NCBI RefSeq assembly: GCF_900411375.1
Contig: NZ_LS422981.1
Coordinates: 1 to 51,335 of the forward strand
Origin: Lentilactobacillus raoultii
GTDB lineage: Bacteria > Bacillota > Bacilli > Lactobacillales > Lactobacillaceae
Direction of reading: 5' to 3'
Length of the DNA stretch: 51,335 nt
In this document: one piece after another, positions 26,458 to 34,105 of the stretch
Layout: each line of letters opens with the position of its first letter
How positions within the stretch are numbered: the stretch's first letter is position 1
Notes under the pieces: model-generated
Told to the model about the DNA's origin: nothing
The model's database searches: none
The model's input: only the letters and a program-made list of their open reading frames with translations
Made by a program: the position numbers and the translations under genes

Positions 26458-26625
26458 ATGGCTAAAGAAATTGTGGCAGTTCCAACGGAAAAGATTCAGT
26501 CAGCCACCACGTCTGAGATTGCTTGCCGAATAACTACCCCGACAAAACTGGAAATTGAAATCTATAATGAAATTCAACCCACCATTTTAGAAACTGTTTT
26601 GAAAGGATTGACGGAGCATGACTAA
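26458..26625 (+). CDS. IS66 small ORF1 (TnpA-like, 55 residues)
   Basis: MAKEIVAVPTEKIQ...ending VLKGLTEHD. It is short, acidic at its C-terminus, and sits where the first gene of IS66 elements lies. GGAGATGATG precedes the ATG. Its stop codon overlaps the tnpB start (ATGACTAA), so translation is probably coupled. This version is shorter than the usual IS66 TnpA of about 100 residues; whether it is required for transposition is unknown. Confidence 0.6.
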   Translation: MAKEIVAVPTEKIQSATTSEIACRITTPTKLEIEIYNEIQPTILETVLKGLTEHD

Positions 26626-26974
26626 GTTAATGGACTTTCGTCAGTTAAAACAAGTTTACTTGGTCTGTGGTAAAACCGATTTACGGAAAGGAATTGATGG
26701 ATTAGCGACCATCGTTCAGGAACAATTTGAACTAGATCCCTTTTCACCGGCCCTGTTTTTATTTTGTGGCACACGGAGAGATCGATTTAAGGCAATTTTT
26801 TGGGAAGGTGACGGTTTCGTTTTATTGTATAAACGATACGAATCAGGTCATCTTCAATGGCCACGCAGCGCATCGGAGGTCCGCCAACTCACCCATCAGC
26901 AATTAGAATGGTTATTGACGGGCTTAGCGATTGAGCCGTCGGTTCATCGCGTTAAACCAGGCGCCATTTATTAA
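26618..26974 (+). CDS. tnpB: IS66 accessory protein TnpB (IS66 Orf2-like)
   Basis: 118 residues, the normal size. The motifs VYLVCGKTDLRKGIDGLATIV, FLFCGTRRDRFKAIFWEGDGFVLLYKRYESGHLQWP and LEWLLTGL are the IS66 Orf2 family core. TnpB is needed with TnpC for transposition but its biochemical role is unclear. It overlaps the small upstream frame by eight bases and is followed by tnpC after a 93-base gap. Confidence 0.92.
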   Translation: MTKLMDFRQLKQVYLVCGKTDLRKGIDGLATIVQEQFELDPFSPALFLFCGTRRDRFKAIFWEGDGFVLLYKRYESGHLQWPRSASEVRQLTHQQLEWLLTGLAIEPSVHRVKPGAIY

Positions 26975-27067
26975 CGCAACCATTCCGTTAACTTTGGTAG
27001 AAGGTATTTTCATTCACCCAAAATTATGATATTCTCATTGAGAATTATAAAAAAGGTGGTGAAATTC

Positions 27068-28600
27068 ATGACTCCCCAAGAACAGGCAGCTTTCGATAAA
27101 CTAAAGGCCGAAAATGAACGCTTAAAATTTGAGGTTGAACGATTAAATGAACAACTTAAGAGCGTGCTGCGAAAATTATATGGGCCATCCAGTGAGCAAT
27201 CGCCGACTTCGGCAACCGGGCAGACTTCGTTATTTAATGATGAGACCGGTGTTTTCCCACAACCAGAGTCAACTGGAAAACAAATCAAGTCGGGAAACTT
27301 ACGTCAAACGAAAAGGTCAAGTTCGCAAACGAAAATCACGCGGCCACTCCCCAGCGAAAAAACGATCGTCCCATTAAAAGAGACCGTTTGCGACCGGTGT
27401 GGTGAAACCTATCATATTTTTAAGAAACAGGTTGGCCGAAAATTAGAGTATCGGCCAGCTTCGGTTTACATACGAAAAATCTATCGAGAAGTCGGTAAGT
27501 GCCAACACTGTTCAGCTGATGAAACTTTTGATGGGGATAAATTAGTCAACGCCCCGATGCCAGCGCCATTAATTACCCGAAGTTTGGCGAGTGCCAGCTT
27601 AGTCGCCGCGATTGTGGCGGACAAGTATGAACTAGCCTTACCTTTGGATCGGCAGCGCTCCCGGTTAGCCGAATTAGGGTTACAGGTTAGTGAGCCCACC
27701 ATCTGTCACTGGGTCATTAAAAGTGCTGAGCAGCTGACCAAGTTGTCCGACTATTTATTGGTTAAGTTGAAAGCCCGCGACCACTTGCATGGTGATGAAA
27801 CGCCGATTCAAGTCTTACGCGAGCCCGGAAAAAAGGCCACGAGTAAGTCCTATTTATGGGAACTTCGTTCGATTGATCAGGATCCGCAGCCCATCATCTA
27901 CTTCGCTTACGCTGCCTCACGTCAGGGGGCAGTTGCCGAAAAGGTTTATGATGGGTTTACGGGAACCCTGGTGTGCGATGGTTACAGCGGGTACAATCAA
28001 TTGGCTCAATCAGTCACCCGTTCCGGCTGCTGGGCACACGTGCGGCGTAAATTCTGGGAAGCGGCCCACGGTGTGGCAAGCCAGTGCAGCCAAAGCCGGC
28101 GCTTTGTGACCATCATTGATCGCCTTTTTCGGTTAGAGCGTCAACTTAGTGAATTGACCGCTGAACAACGGTTGATTAAGCGTCAGCAATTGGCCGCCCC
28201 GATTTTGGCAGAATTTTGGCACTTAATTGATCAAACTACCGCCATTCCCAAATCGAAGTTAGGTAAAGCCATTGCGTACGCCATTCATCAACGCGCAGCA
28301 TTGGCGGTCCCTTTAACCGATCCCCAAGTGGCCATTAGTAATAATCTGGCGGAGCGAAGTATTAAACATACCGTCATTGGTCGCAAGAATTGGCTGTTTA
28401 GTACCAGTCAAGCTGGGGCCAAAGCCAATGCCGTTTTTCTAAGCCTGTTTGAAACAGCGAAGGCCAACGGATTAAATTTTCGCCAATATCTAACCTACTT
28501 GTTTGAAAAACTGCCACAGTTAGGAGAATTTCCAACATGCCAGCAACTGGAGGCTTATTTACCATGGCATCCAGCTGTCCAACAATCCTGCACTGACTAA
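27068..28600 (+). CDS. tnpC: IS66 transposase TnpC
   Basis: 510 residues from the ATG preceded by AAGGTGGTG at 27053-27061; an earlier in-frame start has no site. N-terminal coiled coil (LKAENERLKFEVERLNEQLK), then a Gln/Ser/Lys linker, a zinc-binding segment (VCDRCGETYH... KCQHCSADE) and the DDE catalytic domain. Likely catalytic residues: Asp in HGDETPI, Asp in LVCDGYSGYNQ and Glu in ISNNLAERSIKHTVIGRKNW. This is a full-length, apparently functional enzyme that moves the element. Confidence 0.93.
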   Translation: MTPQEQAAFDKLKAENERLKFEVERLNEQLKSVLRKLYGPSSEQSPTSATGQTSLFNDETGVFPQPESTGKQIKSGNLRQTKRSSSQTKITRPLPSEKTIVPLKETVCDRCGETYHIFKKQVGRKLEYRPASVYIRKIYREVGKCQHCSADETFDGDKLVNAPMPAPLITRSLASASLVAAIVADKYELALPLDRQRSRLAELGLQVSEPTICHWVIKSAEQLTKLSDYLLVKLKARDHLHGDETPIQVLREPGKKATSKSYLWELRSIDQDPQPIIYFAYAASRQGAVAEKVYDGFTGTLVCDGYSGYNQLAQSVTRSGCWAHVRRKFWEAAHGVASQCSQSRRFVTIIDRLFRLERQLSELTAEQRLIKRQQLAAPILAEFWHLIDQTTAIPKSKLGKAIAYAIHQRAALAVPLTDPQVAISNNLAERSIKHTVIGRKNWLFSTSQAGAKANAVFLSLFETAKANGLNFRQYLTYLFEKLPQLGEFPTCQQLEAYLPWHPAVQQSCTD

Positions 28601-28604
28601 AACT

Positions 28605-28653
28605 AAAATAGGCGCCGGTCTCGAAAAGTTTAACAGAGACCGGCGCCTATTTT
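28605..28653. terminator. Terminator inside the right IS end
   Basis: AAAATAGGCGCCGGTCTC pairs perfectly with GAGACCGGCGCCTATTTT around a 13-base loop. Very strong; it also shields the element from outside transcription. Confidence 0.9.
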
Positions 28654-28668
28654 AAATACGTCGTTATA

Positions 28669-30150
28669 TTAACTGCTTACGATCAACATTCCCAAAGTTA
28701 AAATCAAAATAGCCAAATAGATCAATGTTGGTAATCCCAAGCTAGTTTGATTAAATGGCAATAACGGCGCCCCATTCAAATAAAGATAAAAGAAGACTAC
28801 CATCAGTAGCTGAACCGGACGTTTACTAGCCGTTAGTCGCCCCAATAGCTGCGCTAAAACTGGTAATTGAAGGGTCCAAATTAGTAAAGCCAACAGCGTC
28901 ATTAATGTCGGGGCCTTAATCAAGGCTGGTAACGCTAAGGCGATTGACAACAGGCTGCCAGTCAGTAATTCCCGGACGGTCTGGCGGCGATGACCATGGG
29001 GAAAAGTTTGCAACCACTGATAAACACCGTTTTGCACTTCCCCCGCTCCCAGCTCGGCAAATAAAGGCATCGCCATTAAAAAGATTAACGGAAAGGCTAA
29101 CTGGCCCAAGCCCTGATACGAGGTCAACCAATTCCATAACCAGATCAACAGGATCATCAACAGCCAATAATTGGTCACACTACCGGCTAACAGCCGAAAG
29201 GACAAATAAAATTGGGATTGGCTAAAGCCTTTCAAACCGCTAACCGGTAAATGAACTTCCCAAGACGTCAGTTTTAGGGGCGTGGTCGGTCGCCGTTCTA
29301 AAAGCAGTCCCGCCACATACACCAGCCCACAACTGATAAGAACCAAAAGCCCCATATCTAACAAATCAGTTCCGGTTAAGCGTAACGGTGGGAAAACCAG
29401 ATTTTGATGACCCGTATACTGGGTTGAGGTACTGGCCCCGATAATCTTCAATAAGGTTAAGGGGTGGCCGGAAGATTGCATGACCGCCTGTTTAATATTA
29501 GTGATCAAATAATCGGTTCCTGATATATTAAAAACATGCTGGAGTGGACTAGGCGCTTGTTGAAAATTGGCATCTGAAGCGTACAGCAAGACTAACAAGA
29601 TGATGACCGCTGCCGTGCCGATTCGCCCCCACAATCCCGACAACGTTTCAGTGACTAGGGTTAACGCTGAGACAAAGATGATGCCTGGCAATAAAATGAA
29701 GAACGGCAGCAAGAATTGAACCAGATTAAACCCATTACCTTGATATTTAACCAACGTGCCAATCAGAGAAAAAATCAACACAATGCCCCAGAAAATCAAC
29801 ATCAAGCAGAGGTTACTGAAAAACTTGCCCGTGATATATTTGAAGCGGGCAAAGCGAGAGGTTAGAAATAAGGTCATGGTGCCGTTATCCCGATCCAGAT
29901 GAATGGCGTTACGTAAGAAAGCTGCTCCAATCAAGGGTAGAAAAAAGCCCATCATAAAGGCCACACTGATGGCCGACCAGCTGGCATTATTAGCTTGGGC
30001 GTAAGTCGCCGGATTTATGATGATGGCCCGCATGACATTGGAGCCGTTAGGAATCATTAACACAACAGAGAAAATTAAGCCGATACATAAAGCCACAAAG
30101 GACATATGACGGCTTTTTTCACGAAAGGTCGCTTGAAAACTGGTTTTCAC
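28669..30150 (-). pseudogene. ABC-2 type permease, 3' end altered by the IS66 insertion
   Basis: Reads 493 residues with about 12 hydrophobic segments and an ABC-2 exporter layout (SFQATFREKSRHM start, RDNGTMTLFLTSRFARFKYITGKFF near residue 85). The last residues VSS and the stop come from the IS66 end. Joining the flanks across one target copy restores the original end ...GMLIMPNTLFSKSND followed by TAG at 26328-26330. Only about ten residues are changed, so the protein may fold, but its ATPase partner upstream is broken, so the system is probably dead. The GTG start overlaps the former ATPase stop by two bases. Confidence 0.8.
28681..28688 (+). repeat. Right target-site duplication of the IS66 element
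   Basis: GATCAACA, identical to 26364-26371, directly follows the right IS end. Confidence 0.9.
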
Positions 30151-31036
30151 GACCGAATCACCCCTTTAAGGAGCCATAGGTAAGCTTCTTCCAGATTGGG
30201 CGTCACTGATTGGGCTTGCGGTTGCGGTGGTCGCTGGCTGATCTCACGAATTCAAATGCTATCCGGGCGCTATACCAAGGACGTCGTCGGCTGGTCCAAC
30301 TGTTTCACCATCGCTGGCGAGGTCCAGTCCGCTGATGTTGGGTATTCCCAGACGTCCCCGACACTGCGCTGAATCAATTCACCGGGGGGTTCCCTGATAC
30401 AGAAAGTGACCGGATTGAAGTACCAAAATTTGGCCAGCGATGGCTTCAATATCAGAGACGATGTGGGTTGAAAGCAATACTAAATGGTCATTTGCCAACT
30501 CAGCCAGTAGATTTCTCAAAGTGACCCGTTCTTCCGGATCCAAGCCGGTTGAGGGTTCATCGGCAATAATAATTTGTGGATCATTTAGTAAAGTTGCCGC
30601 AATGCCAACTCGCTGACGCATACCACCGGAAAAATCTTTTAGTCGTTTGTTAGCCGTCCCGTTCAAATGCAAGCTTTCTAAAAGGGATTGACTTTGTTCG
30701 AGTGCTTGTTGAGGTCGCATGCCTTTCATGCCGGCAATGTAGTTTAAATATTCCATCGCCGTTAAATTAGGAAAATAGGGCACTTGTTGCGGCAAATACC
30801 CCCGAAACTTTTCGCATGGCTTCCGGATGTGAAATTAAGCTGGTGCCGTTAACCAAGACGTCACCCTGGGTTGGCTTTTGTAAAGTGGTTAAAATTTTTA
30901 ATAAAGTGGTCTTTCCAGCCCCATCGGGACCAAGCAGCCCAATCAAGCCACCAGAGTGTAACTCAGCATTTAGCCCGGAAAAGATCGTTGTTTCACCATA
31001 ACTCATGCTTAGATTTTGAATCGATAAATCTATTTT
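30147..31036 (-). pseudogene. ABC transporter ATPase pseudogene (several lesions)
   Basis: Three pieces of one ATPase in different frames. The N-terminal piece (from about 31036) encodes KIDLSIQNLSMSYGETTIFSGL, Walker A GLLGPDGAGKTTLLK, and goes out of frame after HPEAMRK near 30815-30818; one base appears missing in a short A-run. The second piece (30379-30795) holds SGGMRQRVGIA, Walker B IIIADEPSTGLD and H-loop LLSTH. A second frameshift occurs in a C-run at 30382-30388. The last piece resumes at GELIQRSVGDVWEYP, hits two stops near 30266-30285 and ends PNLEEAYLWLLKGVIRS, the usual C-terminus of such ATPases. No good start codon remains at the 5' end. Confidence 0.85.
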
Positions 31037-31186
31037 TATCCACCGCCCATTTGGTTAATTTTAAACTGGATTAATCAAGAAATTATACTATTACCGTATA
31101 CGCCATTCATTTATTCGTCAAATATACTTTTGGCATATTAAAACTTATAGATTTGGTTTAGTTTTCTTAAAAACTTTAAACAGAAA

Positions 31187-31224
31187 AAAACTACCCCAAT
31201 CATTAACTCGATCAGAGTAGCCTC
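31187..31224 (-). terminator. Terminator of the hicAB operon
   Basis: On the minus strand CTACTCTGATC pairs with GATTGGGGTAG, followed by TTTTTTT. It lies right after the hicB stop. The rest of 31037-31186 is AT-rich with nothing else recognisable. Confidence 0.7.
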
Positions 31225-31226
31225 AA

Positions 31227-31625
31227 CTATACTTTTAATTTTTCTTGCAAAGCTTCCGTTAAAACCTCACTAAAATTAATTCCCCGTTTTTTTGCCTCAT
31301 CAGCAAGTGCAACCGGAATTGTAACATTCTTATGGACAGTTCTTTTTTTCATTTGTTTCAGCTTTTCCTTCATATTGACGCCCACTAAGCTGACTACTGA
31401 GTCAGGATGCAGTGCCTGAACTTTCTTTATATCTGAAGGTTTAGGATATATTGGATAATCCGGTAAAGCAACAGCAATTGCATCGGGTGCTTCTTTCATT
31501 GCTTCTTTCAGCGTTCTCCCCTGCGAAACAGTATCAGGAATATCAGGAAAAGTTACCGTGTAAAAGCCATCATTATTCGTATTATCAAAAACAGCTGGAT
31601 AAACCACATAATCTGGATTTTTCAT
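31227..31625 (-). CDS. hicB: HicB-family antitoxin
   Basis: 132 residues. The N-terminal half (YPAVFDNTNNDGFYTVTFPDIPDTVSQGRTLKEAMKEAPDAIA) is the partly degraded RNase-H-like HicB fold: FPDIP and the Ser/Gln-Gly followed by an A..A..A helix. The C-terminal half (VHKNVTIPVALADEAKKRGINFSEVLTEALQEKL) reads as a ribbon-helix-helix DNA-binding domain, so the protein should both neutralise HicA and repress its own promoter. It follows hicA by 25 bases. The start lacks a strong ribosome site, so translation is probably coupled to hicA. Confidence 0.88.
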   Translation of the reverse strand: MKNPDYVVYPAVFDNTNNDGFYTVTFPDIPDTVSQGRTLKEAMKEAPDAIAVALPDYPIYPKPSDIKKVQALHPDSVVSLVGVNMKEKLKQMKKRTVHKNVTIPVALADEAKKRGINFSEVLTEALQEKLKV

Positions 31626-31650
31626 TTTAATTTGGAGTGCATTGCTTAAA

Positions 31651-31851
31651 CTATTTAAGACCTGCTTGTTTCAAAATTGAATTATAAGTTCCGGGTGCAA
31701 CAACTGCCTTCTTGCTCGCAAACGGAATTGTAACTTTGTGACCATTCTCATCCATAAATCTATGATGATCACCCGATTGTCGATTAGAAACTTCATGAAA
31801 GCCATTTTTCTTTAATAATTTTAGCACCTCAGATACTCTAACTTGAGACAC
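31651..31851 (-). CDS. hicA: HicA-family mRNA interferase toxin
   Basis: 66 residues. The dsRBD-like HicA fold is visible: VSEVLKLLKKNGFHEVSNRQSGDHHRFMDENGHKVTIPF. The His residues in GDHHRF occupy the place of the catalytic His (usually GSHH). The toxin cleaves mRNA and blocks translation until HicB binds it. GTG start with AAGGAGG 9 bases upstream. Toxin-first order is standard for hicAB. Its promoter overlaps a perfect palindrome at 31879-31892. Confidence 0.88.
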   Translation of the reverse strand: MSQVRVSEVLKLLKKNGFHEVSNRQSGDHHRFMDENGHKVTIPFASKKAVVAPGTYNSILKQAGLK

Positions 31852-31874
31852 TCCCTATCCTCCTTCCTGATTTT

Positions 31875-31918
31875 ATTATACACTCGAGTGTACTGATTAT
31901 CGATACAGACGACTGTAT
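31875..31918 (-). promoter_or_regulatory. hicAB promoter and operator
   Basis: A minus-strand -10 box TATAAT (31875-31880) overlaps a perfect 14-bp palindrome TACACTCGAGTGTA at 31879-31892. A weak -35 (TCGATA) lies at 31898-31903 with 17-bp spacing. A second inverted repeat, ATACAG-ACGA-CTGTAT, spans 31903-31918. Two palindromes at the promoter suit binding by HicB dimers. Confidence 0.75.
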
Positions 31919-31988
31919 TCGAAATAGTTTTGATTTCTCCCTTCACTTAATATATACGACTTTGTTCAATGGTTTTTTCTTTAAAATA

Positions 31989-32036
31989 AAATAGGGGCAC
32001 TGCCGTTAGCCAACGCTATCAACAGTGTCCCTATTA
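31989..32036 (-). terminator. Terminator of the ABC-F gene
   Basis: AATAGGGGCACTG at 31990-32002 pairs with CAGTGTCCCTATT at 32023-32035, with A/T-rich flanks that give a T-run on the minus strand. Confidence 0.82.
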
Positions 32037-32054
32037 ATTTAGGCCATCACTAAC

Positions 32055-33680
32055 CTATTCATAAAGATCCGCCAACTTCTTTTGAACTTCGGGATGCGCC
32101 AAAAATTCATCATAAGTTGTCTCCGCTTTATCAATCAACCCATTGTTAGATACTTCAATGATATGGTTAGCAATTGTTTGAATAAACTCGTGGTCATGTG
32201 ACGTGAAGATCACCGCACCTGGGAACCCAACCAAACCCTCGTTTAGCGACGTAATTGATTCCAAGTCCAAATGATTCGTTGGGTCATCCAACAACAGCGT
32301 ATTACCCTTCTCCAGCATCATTTTGGACAACATGCAACGCACTTTTTCACCACCGGAAAGCACTTGAACCTTCTTATCAACCGCATCCCCAGAAAAGAGC
32401 ATTCGACCCAAGAACTGGCGCAAGAAAGCATCGTCATCGCTACCTTTAGGTGCATACTGCCGCAACCAATCAATGATTCGTAAGTCATTGTTGTTAAACT
32501 CAGCCGCAAAATCTTTCGGCATTGAGGACATCCTAACCGTCTGGCCCCAAGTGATTTCACCAGCATCCGGCTGCATGGTTCCTGCTAAAATTTGCATCAA
32601 GGTTGTGGTAACCAAGTCGTTGCGGCTGACAAAAGCCGTTTTGTCGCCTGGTCGCAGTGTAAACGTCACATTATCCAAAATTTTCACGCCATCCAAACTC
32701 TTGGAAAGCTTGTCCACTCGTAATAAATCATTACCCAGTGGACGTTCCTGTTCAAATTTAATAAACGGGTATCTCCGAGATGACGGCTTAATGTCATCCA
32801 ACGTAATCTTCTCCAATTGCTTCTTTCTGGAAGTTGCCTGTTTAGACTTGGAGGCATTTGCACTAAATCTAGCGATAAAGTCTTGAAGTTCCTTGACCTT
32901 TTCAGCCTTTTTGGCATTTGAATCAGCTTTCATTTTGGTAGCCAACTGACTGGACTGCAGCCAAAAATCGTAGTTGCCAATATACATTCTAATTTCGCCA
33001 AAATCAACATCGCACATCATCGTACAAGTTTGGTTCAGAAAATGCCGATCATGGGAAACGATAATTGTAATCTTAGGATAATCAGCCAAAAAGTTTTCCA
33101 ACCATTCAATCGTATAAACGTCCAGCCCGTTAGTCGGCTCGTCCAGCAGTAAAATATCTGGTTCACCAAATAGTGCTCGGGCTAACAATACCTTCACCTT
33201 CTGGCCTTCCGTCAATTCACTCATTAGCTGTTCATGCAACCCCTCTGGAATTTCCAAAGATTGTAATAGTTGCGATGCATCGGCTTCAGCGTTCCAGCCA
33301 TCCATTTCAGCAAATTCTGCTTCAAGATTAGCCGCTTTAATCCCATCTTCATCAGAAAAATCAGCTTTAGCGTAAAGGGCATCTTTTTCCTGCATGACAT
33401 CTGATAAATGTTGATAGCCTTGAATCACCGTCTGCATCACCGTTTGATTTTCAAAGCCGTAATGATCTTGACTCAAGCTGGAAATTCGTTCATTTTTATC
33501 AACGTGAATTTCACCGGTACTTGGTGATAGTTTTCCCTCCAACAACTTAAGAAAAGTTGATTTGCCGGCTCCATTTGCGCCAATCACACCATAACAATTG
33601 CCTGGTGTAAATTTTAAATTGACGTTCTCATACAGCTTTTTCCCTGAGAGCTGTAATCCCATCTCTGAAATTGTAATCAT
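32055..33680 (-). CDS. ABC-F family ATPase (YkpA-like)
   Basis: 541 residues from the ATG at 33678-33680 with CGAGGAA upstream; an earlier in-frame start is unsupported. Two ATPase domains joined by a charged linker and no membrane segments, as in ribosome-acting ABC-F proteins. First site: GANGAGKSTFLKLL, LTEGQKVKVLLARAL, LLLDEPTNGLD. The second site is degenerate: the P-loop reads FVSRNDLVTTTLMQIL with no Lys, and Walker B reads LLLDDPTNHLD with Asp for the catalytic Glu, while LSGGEKVR is kept. A degenerate second site may be a feature of the subfamily. Role: probable translation factor, not clearly a resistance protein. Confidence 0.85.
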   Translation of the reverse strand: MITISEMGLQLSGKKLYENVNLKFTPGNCYGVIGANGAGKSTFLKLLEGKLSPSTGEIHVDKNERISSLSQDHYGFENQTVMQTVIQGYQHLSDVMQEKDALYAKADFSDEDGIKAANLEAEFAEMDGWNAEADASQLLQSLEIPEGLHEQLMSELTEGQKVKVLLARALFGEPDILLLDEPTNGLDVYTIEWLENFLADYPKITIIVSHDRHFLNQTCTMMCDVDFGEIRMYIGNYDFWLQSSQLATKMKADSNAKKAEKVKELQDFIARFSANASKSKQATSRKKQLEKITLDDIKPSSRRYPFIKFEQERPLGNDLLRVDKLSKSLDGVKILDNVTFTLRPGDKTAFVSRNDLVTTTLMQILAGTMQPDAGEITWGQTVRMSSMPKDFAAEFNNNDLRIIDWLRQYAPKGSDDDAFLRQFLGRMLFSGDAVDKKVQVLSGGEKVRCMLSKMMLEKGNTLLLDDPTNHLDLESITSLNEGLVGFPGAVIFTSHDHEFIQTIANHIIEVSNNGLIDKAETTYDEFLAHPEVQKKLADLYE

Positions 33681-33713
33681 TAAAGTGTATTCCTCGCGTT
33701 TCAATTCGTTAAA

Positions 33714-33754
33714 AACAAAGAGGCTGCGGCAAATTCACTTGTCTCAGCCTCTAA
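33714..33754 (-). terminator. Intrinsic terminator in the leader of the ABC-F gene
   Basis: On the minus strand AGAGGCTG pairs with CAGCCTCT around an 18-base loop and is followed by TTGTTTTT. It lies between the repeat array at 33811-34103 and the ABC-F gene. It may end the upstream phosphatase-plus-array transcript, or act as an attenuator for the ABC-F gene. Confidence 0.75.
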
Positions 33755-33810
33755 CATCTGTTACTAAATCTATCATAGATATAGCGAATTAGCAATAGCG
33801 TCGAGTTGGC

Positions 33811-33854
33811 TGACGCCTTAGCATCCGGGTGTTAACCGCTTGGCTCCGCTCACT
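33811..33854 (-). repeat. Structured intergenic repeat, partial copy (unit 0)
   Basis: Only the portion matching the outer part of the element, from CCTTAGCATCC to CCGCTCACT on the plus strand, is present. It directly abuts unit 1. The opposite arm has been lost or replaced by a short GCGTC/GACGC hairpin at about 33798-33816. Confidence 0.75.
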
Positions 33855-33855
33855 A

Positions 33856-33977
33856 CTTAGGACAGCTGCGCCAAACAGCACCACTCCATATAAGGGATCG
33901 ATTGAAAAAATCCAAGACCAGGATTTCCCCAATCGACGCCTTATATTCCAGGTGCTAACCGCTTGGCTCCGCTCACT
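33856..33977 (-). repeat. Structured intergenic repeat, unit 1
   Basis: About 122 bp, repeating with a period of 126 bp. Written on the minus strand it starts AGTGAGCGGAGCCAAGCGG and ends AGCTGTCCTAAG. Four nested stems: GCCAA/TTGGC, GCACC/GGTGC, ATATAAGG/CCTTATAT and a long apical stem TCGATTG/CAATCGA extended by AAATCC/GGATTT. Bases differ from unit 2 in each stem but pairing is kept. Confidence 0.85.
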
Positions 33978-33981
33978 TTCT

Positions 33982-34103
33982 CTTAGGACAACTCCCAAAA
34001 GCAACACCACTCCTGCTAAGAGATCAATCTGAAAAATCCAAACCCAGGATTTCCCAGATTGACGTCTTAGCATCCGGGTGTTAACCGCTTTTGTCCGTTC
34101 ACT
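33982..34103 (-). repeat. Structured intergenic repeat, unit 2
   Basis: Same architecture as unit 1. Stems CAAAAGC/GCTTTTG, AACACC/GGTGTT, GCTAAGA/TCTTAGC and TCAATCTG/CAGATTGA extended by AAATCC/GGATTT around a TGGGTTT loop. It begins 2 bases after the stop codon of the phosphatase gene on the same strand. Confidence 0.85.
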
Positions 34104-34105
34104 TT

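Larger units (their letters stand above)
26372..28680 (+). mobile_element. Intact IS66-family insertion sequence (2309 bp)
   Basis: Left end GTAAGCAGTAAACCAAAGGACG and the reverse complement of the right end GTAAGCAGTTAATATAACGACG share the first nine bases and many of the next eighteen. The ends begin GTAAGC as IS66 does. Perfect 8-bp target duplications flank it (26364-26371 and 28681-28688). It carries three overlapping or consecutive genes in the IS66 order, all uninterrupted. A terminator-like hairpin lies just inside each end (26386-26415 and 28605-28653). The clean duplications and intact frames suggest a recent, possibly still mobile insertion. Confidence 0.93.

Noticed and set aside
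33811-34103. Could the repeat arrays be a CRISPR?
   Set aside because: The units are long, internally folded, diverged and adjacent with no uniform spacers, and no cas gene is nearby.
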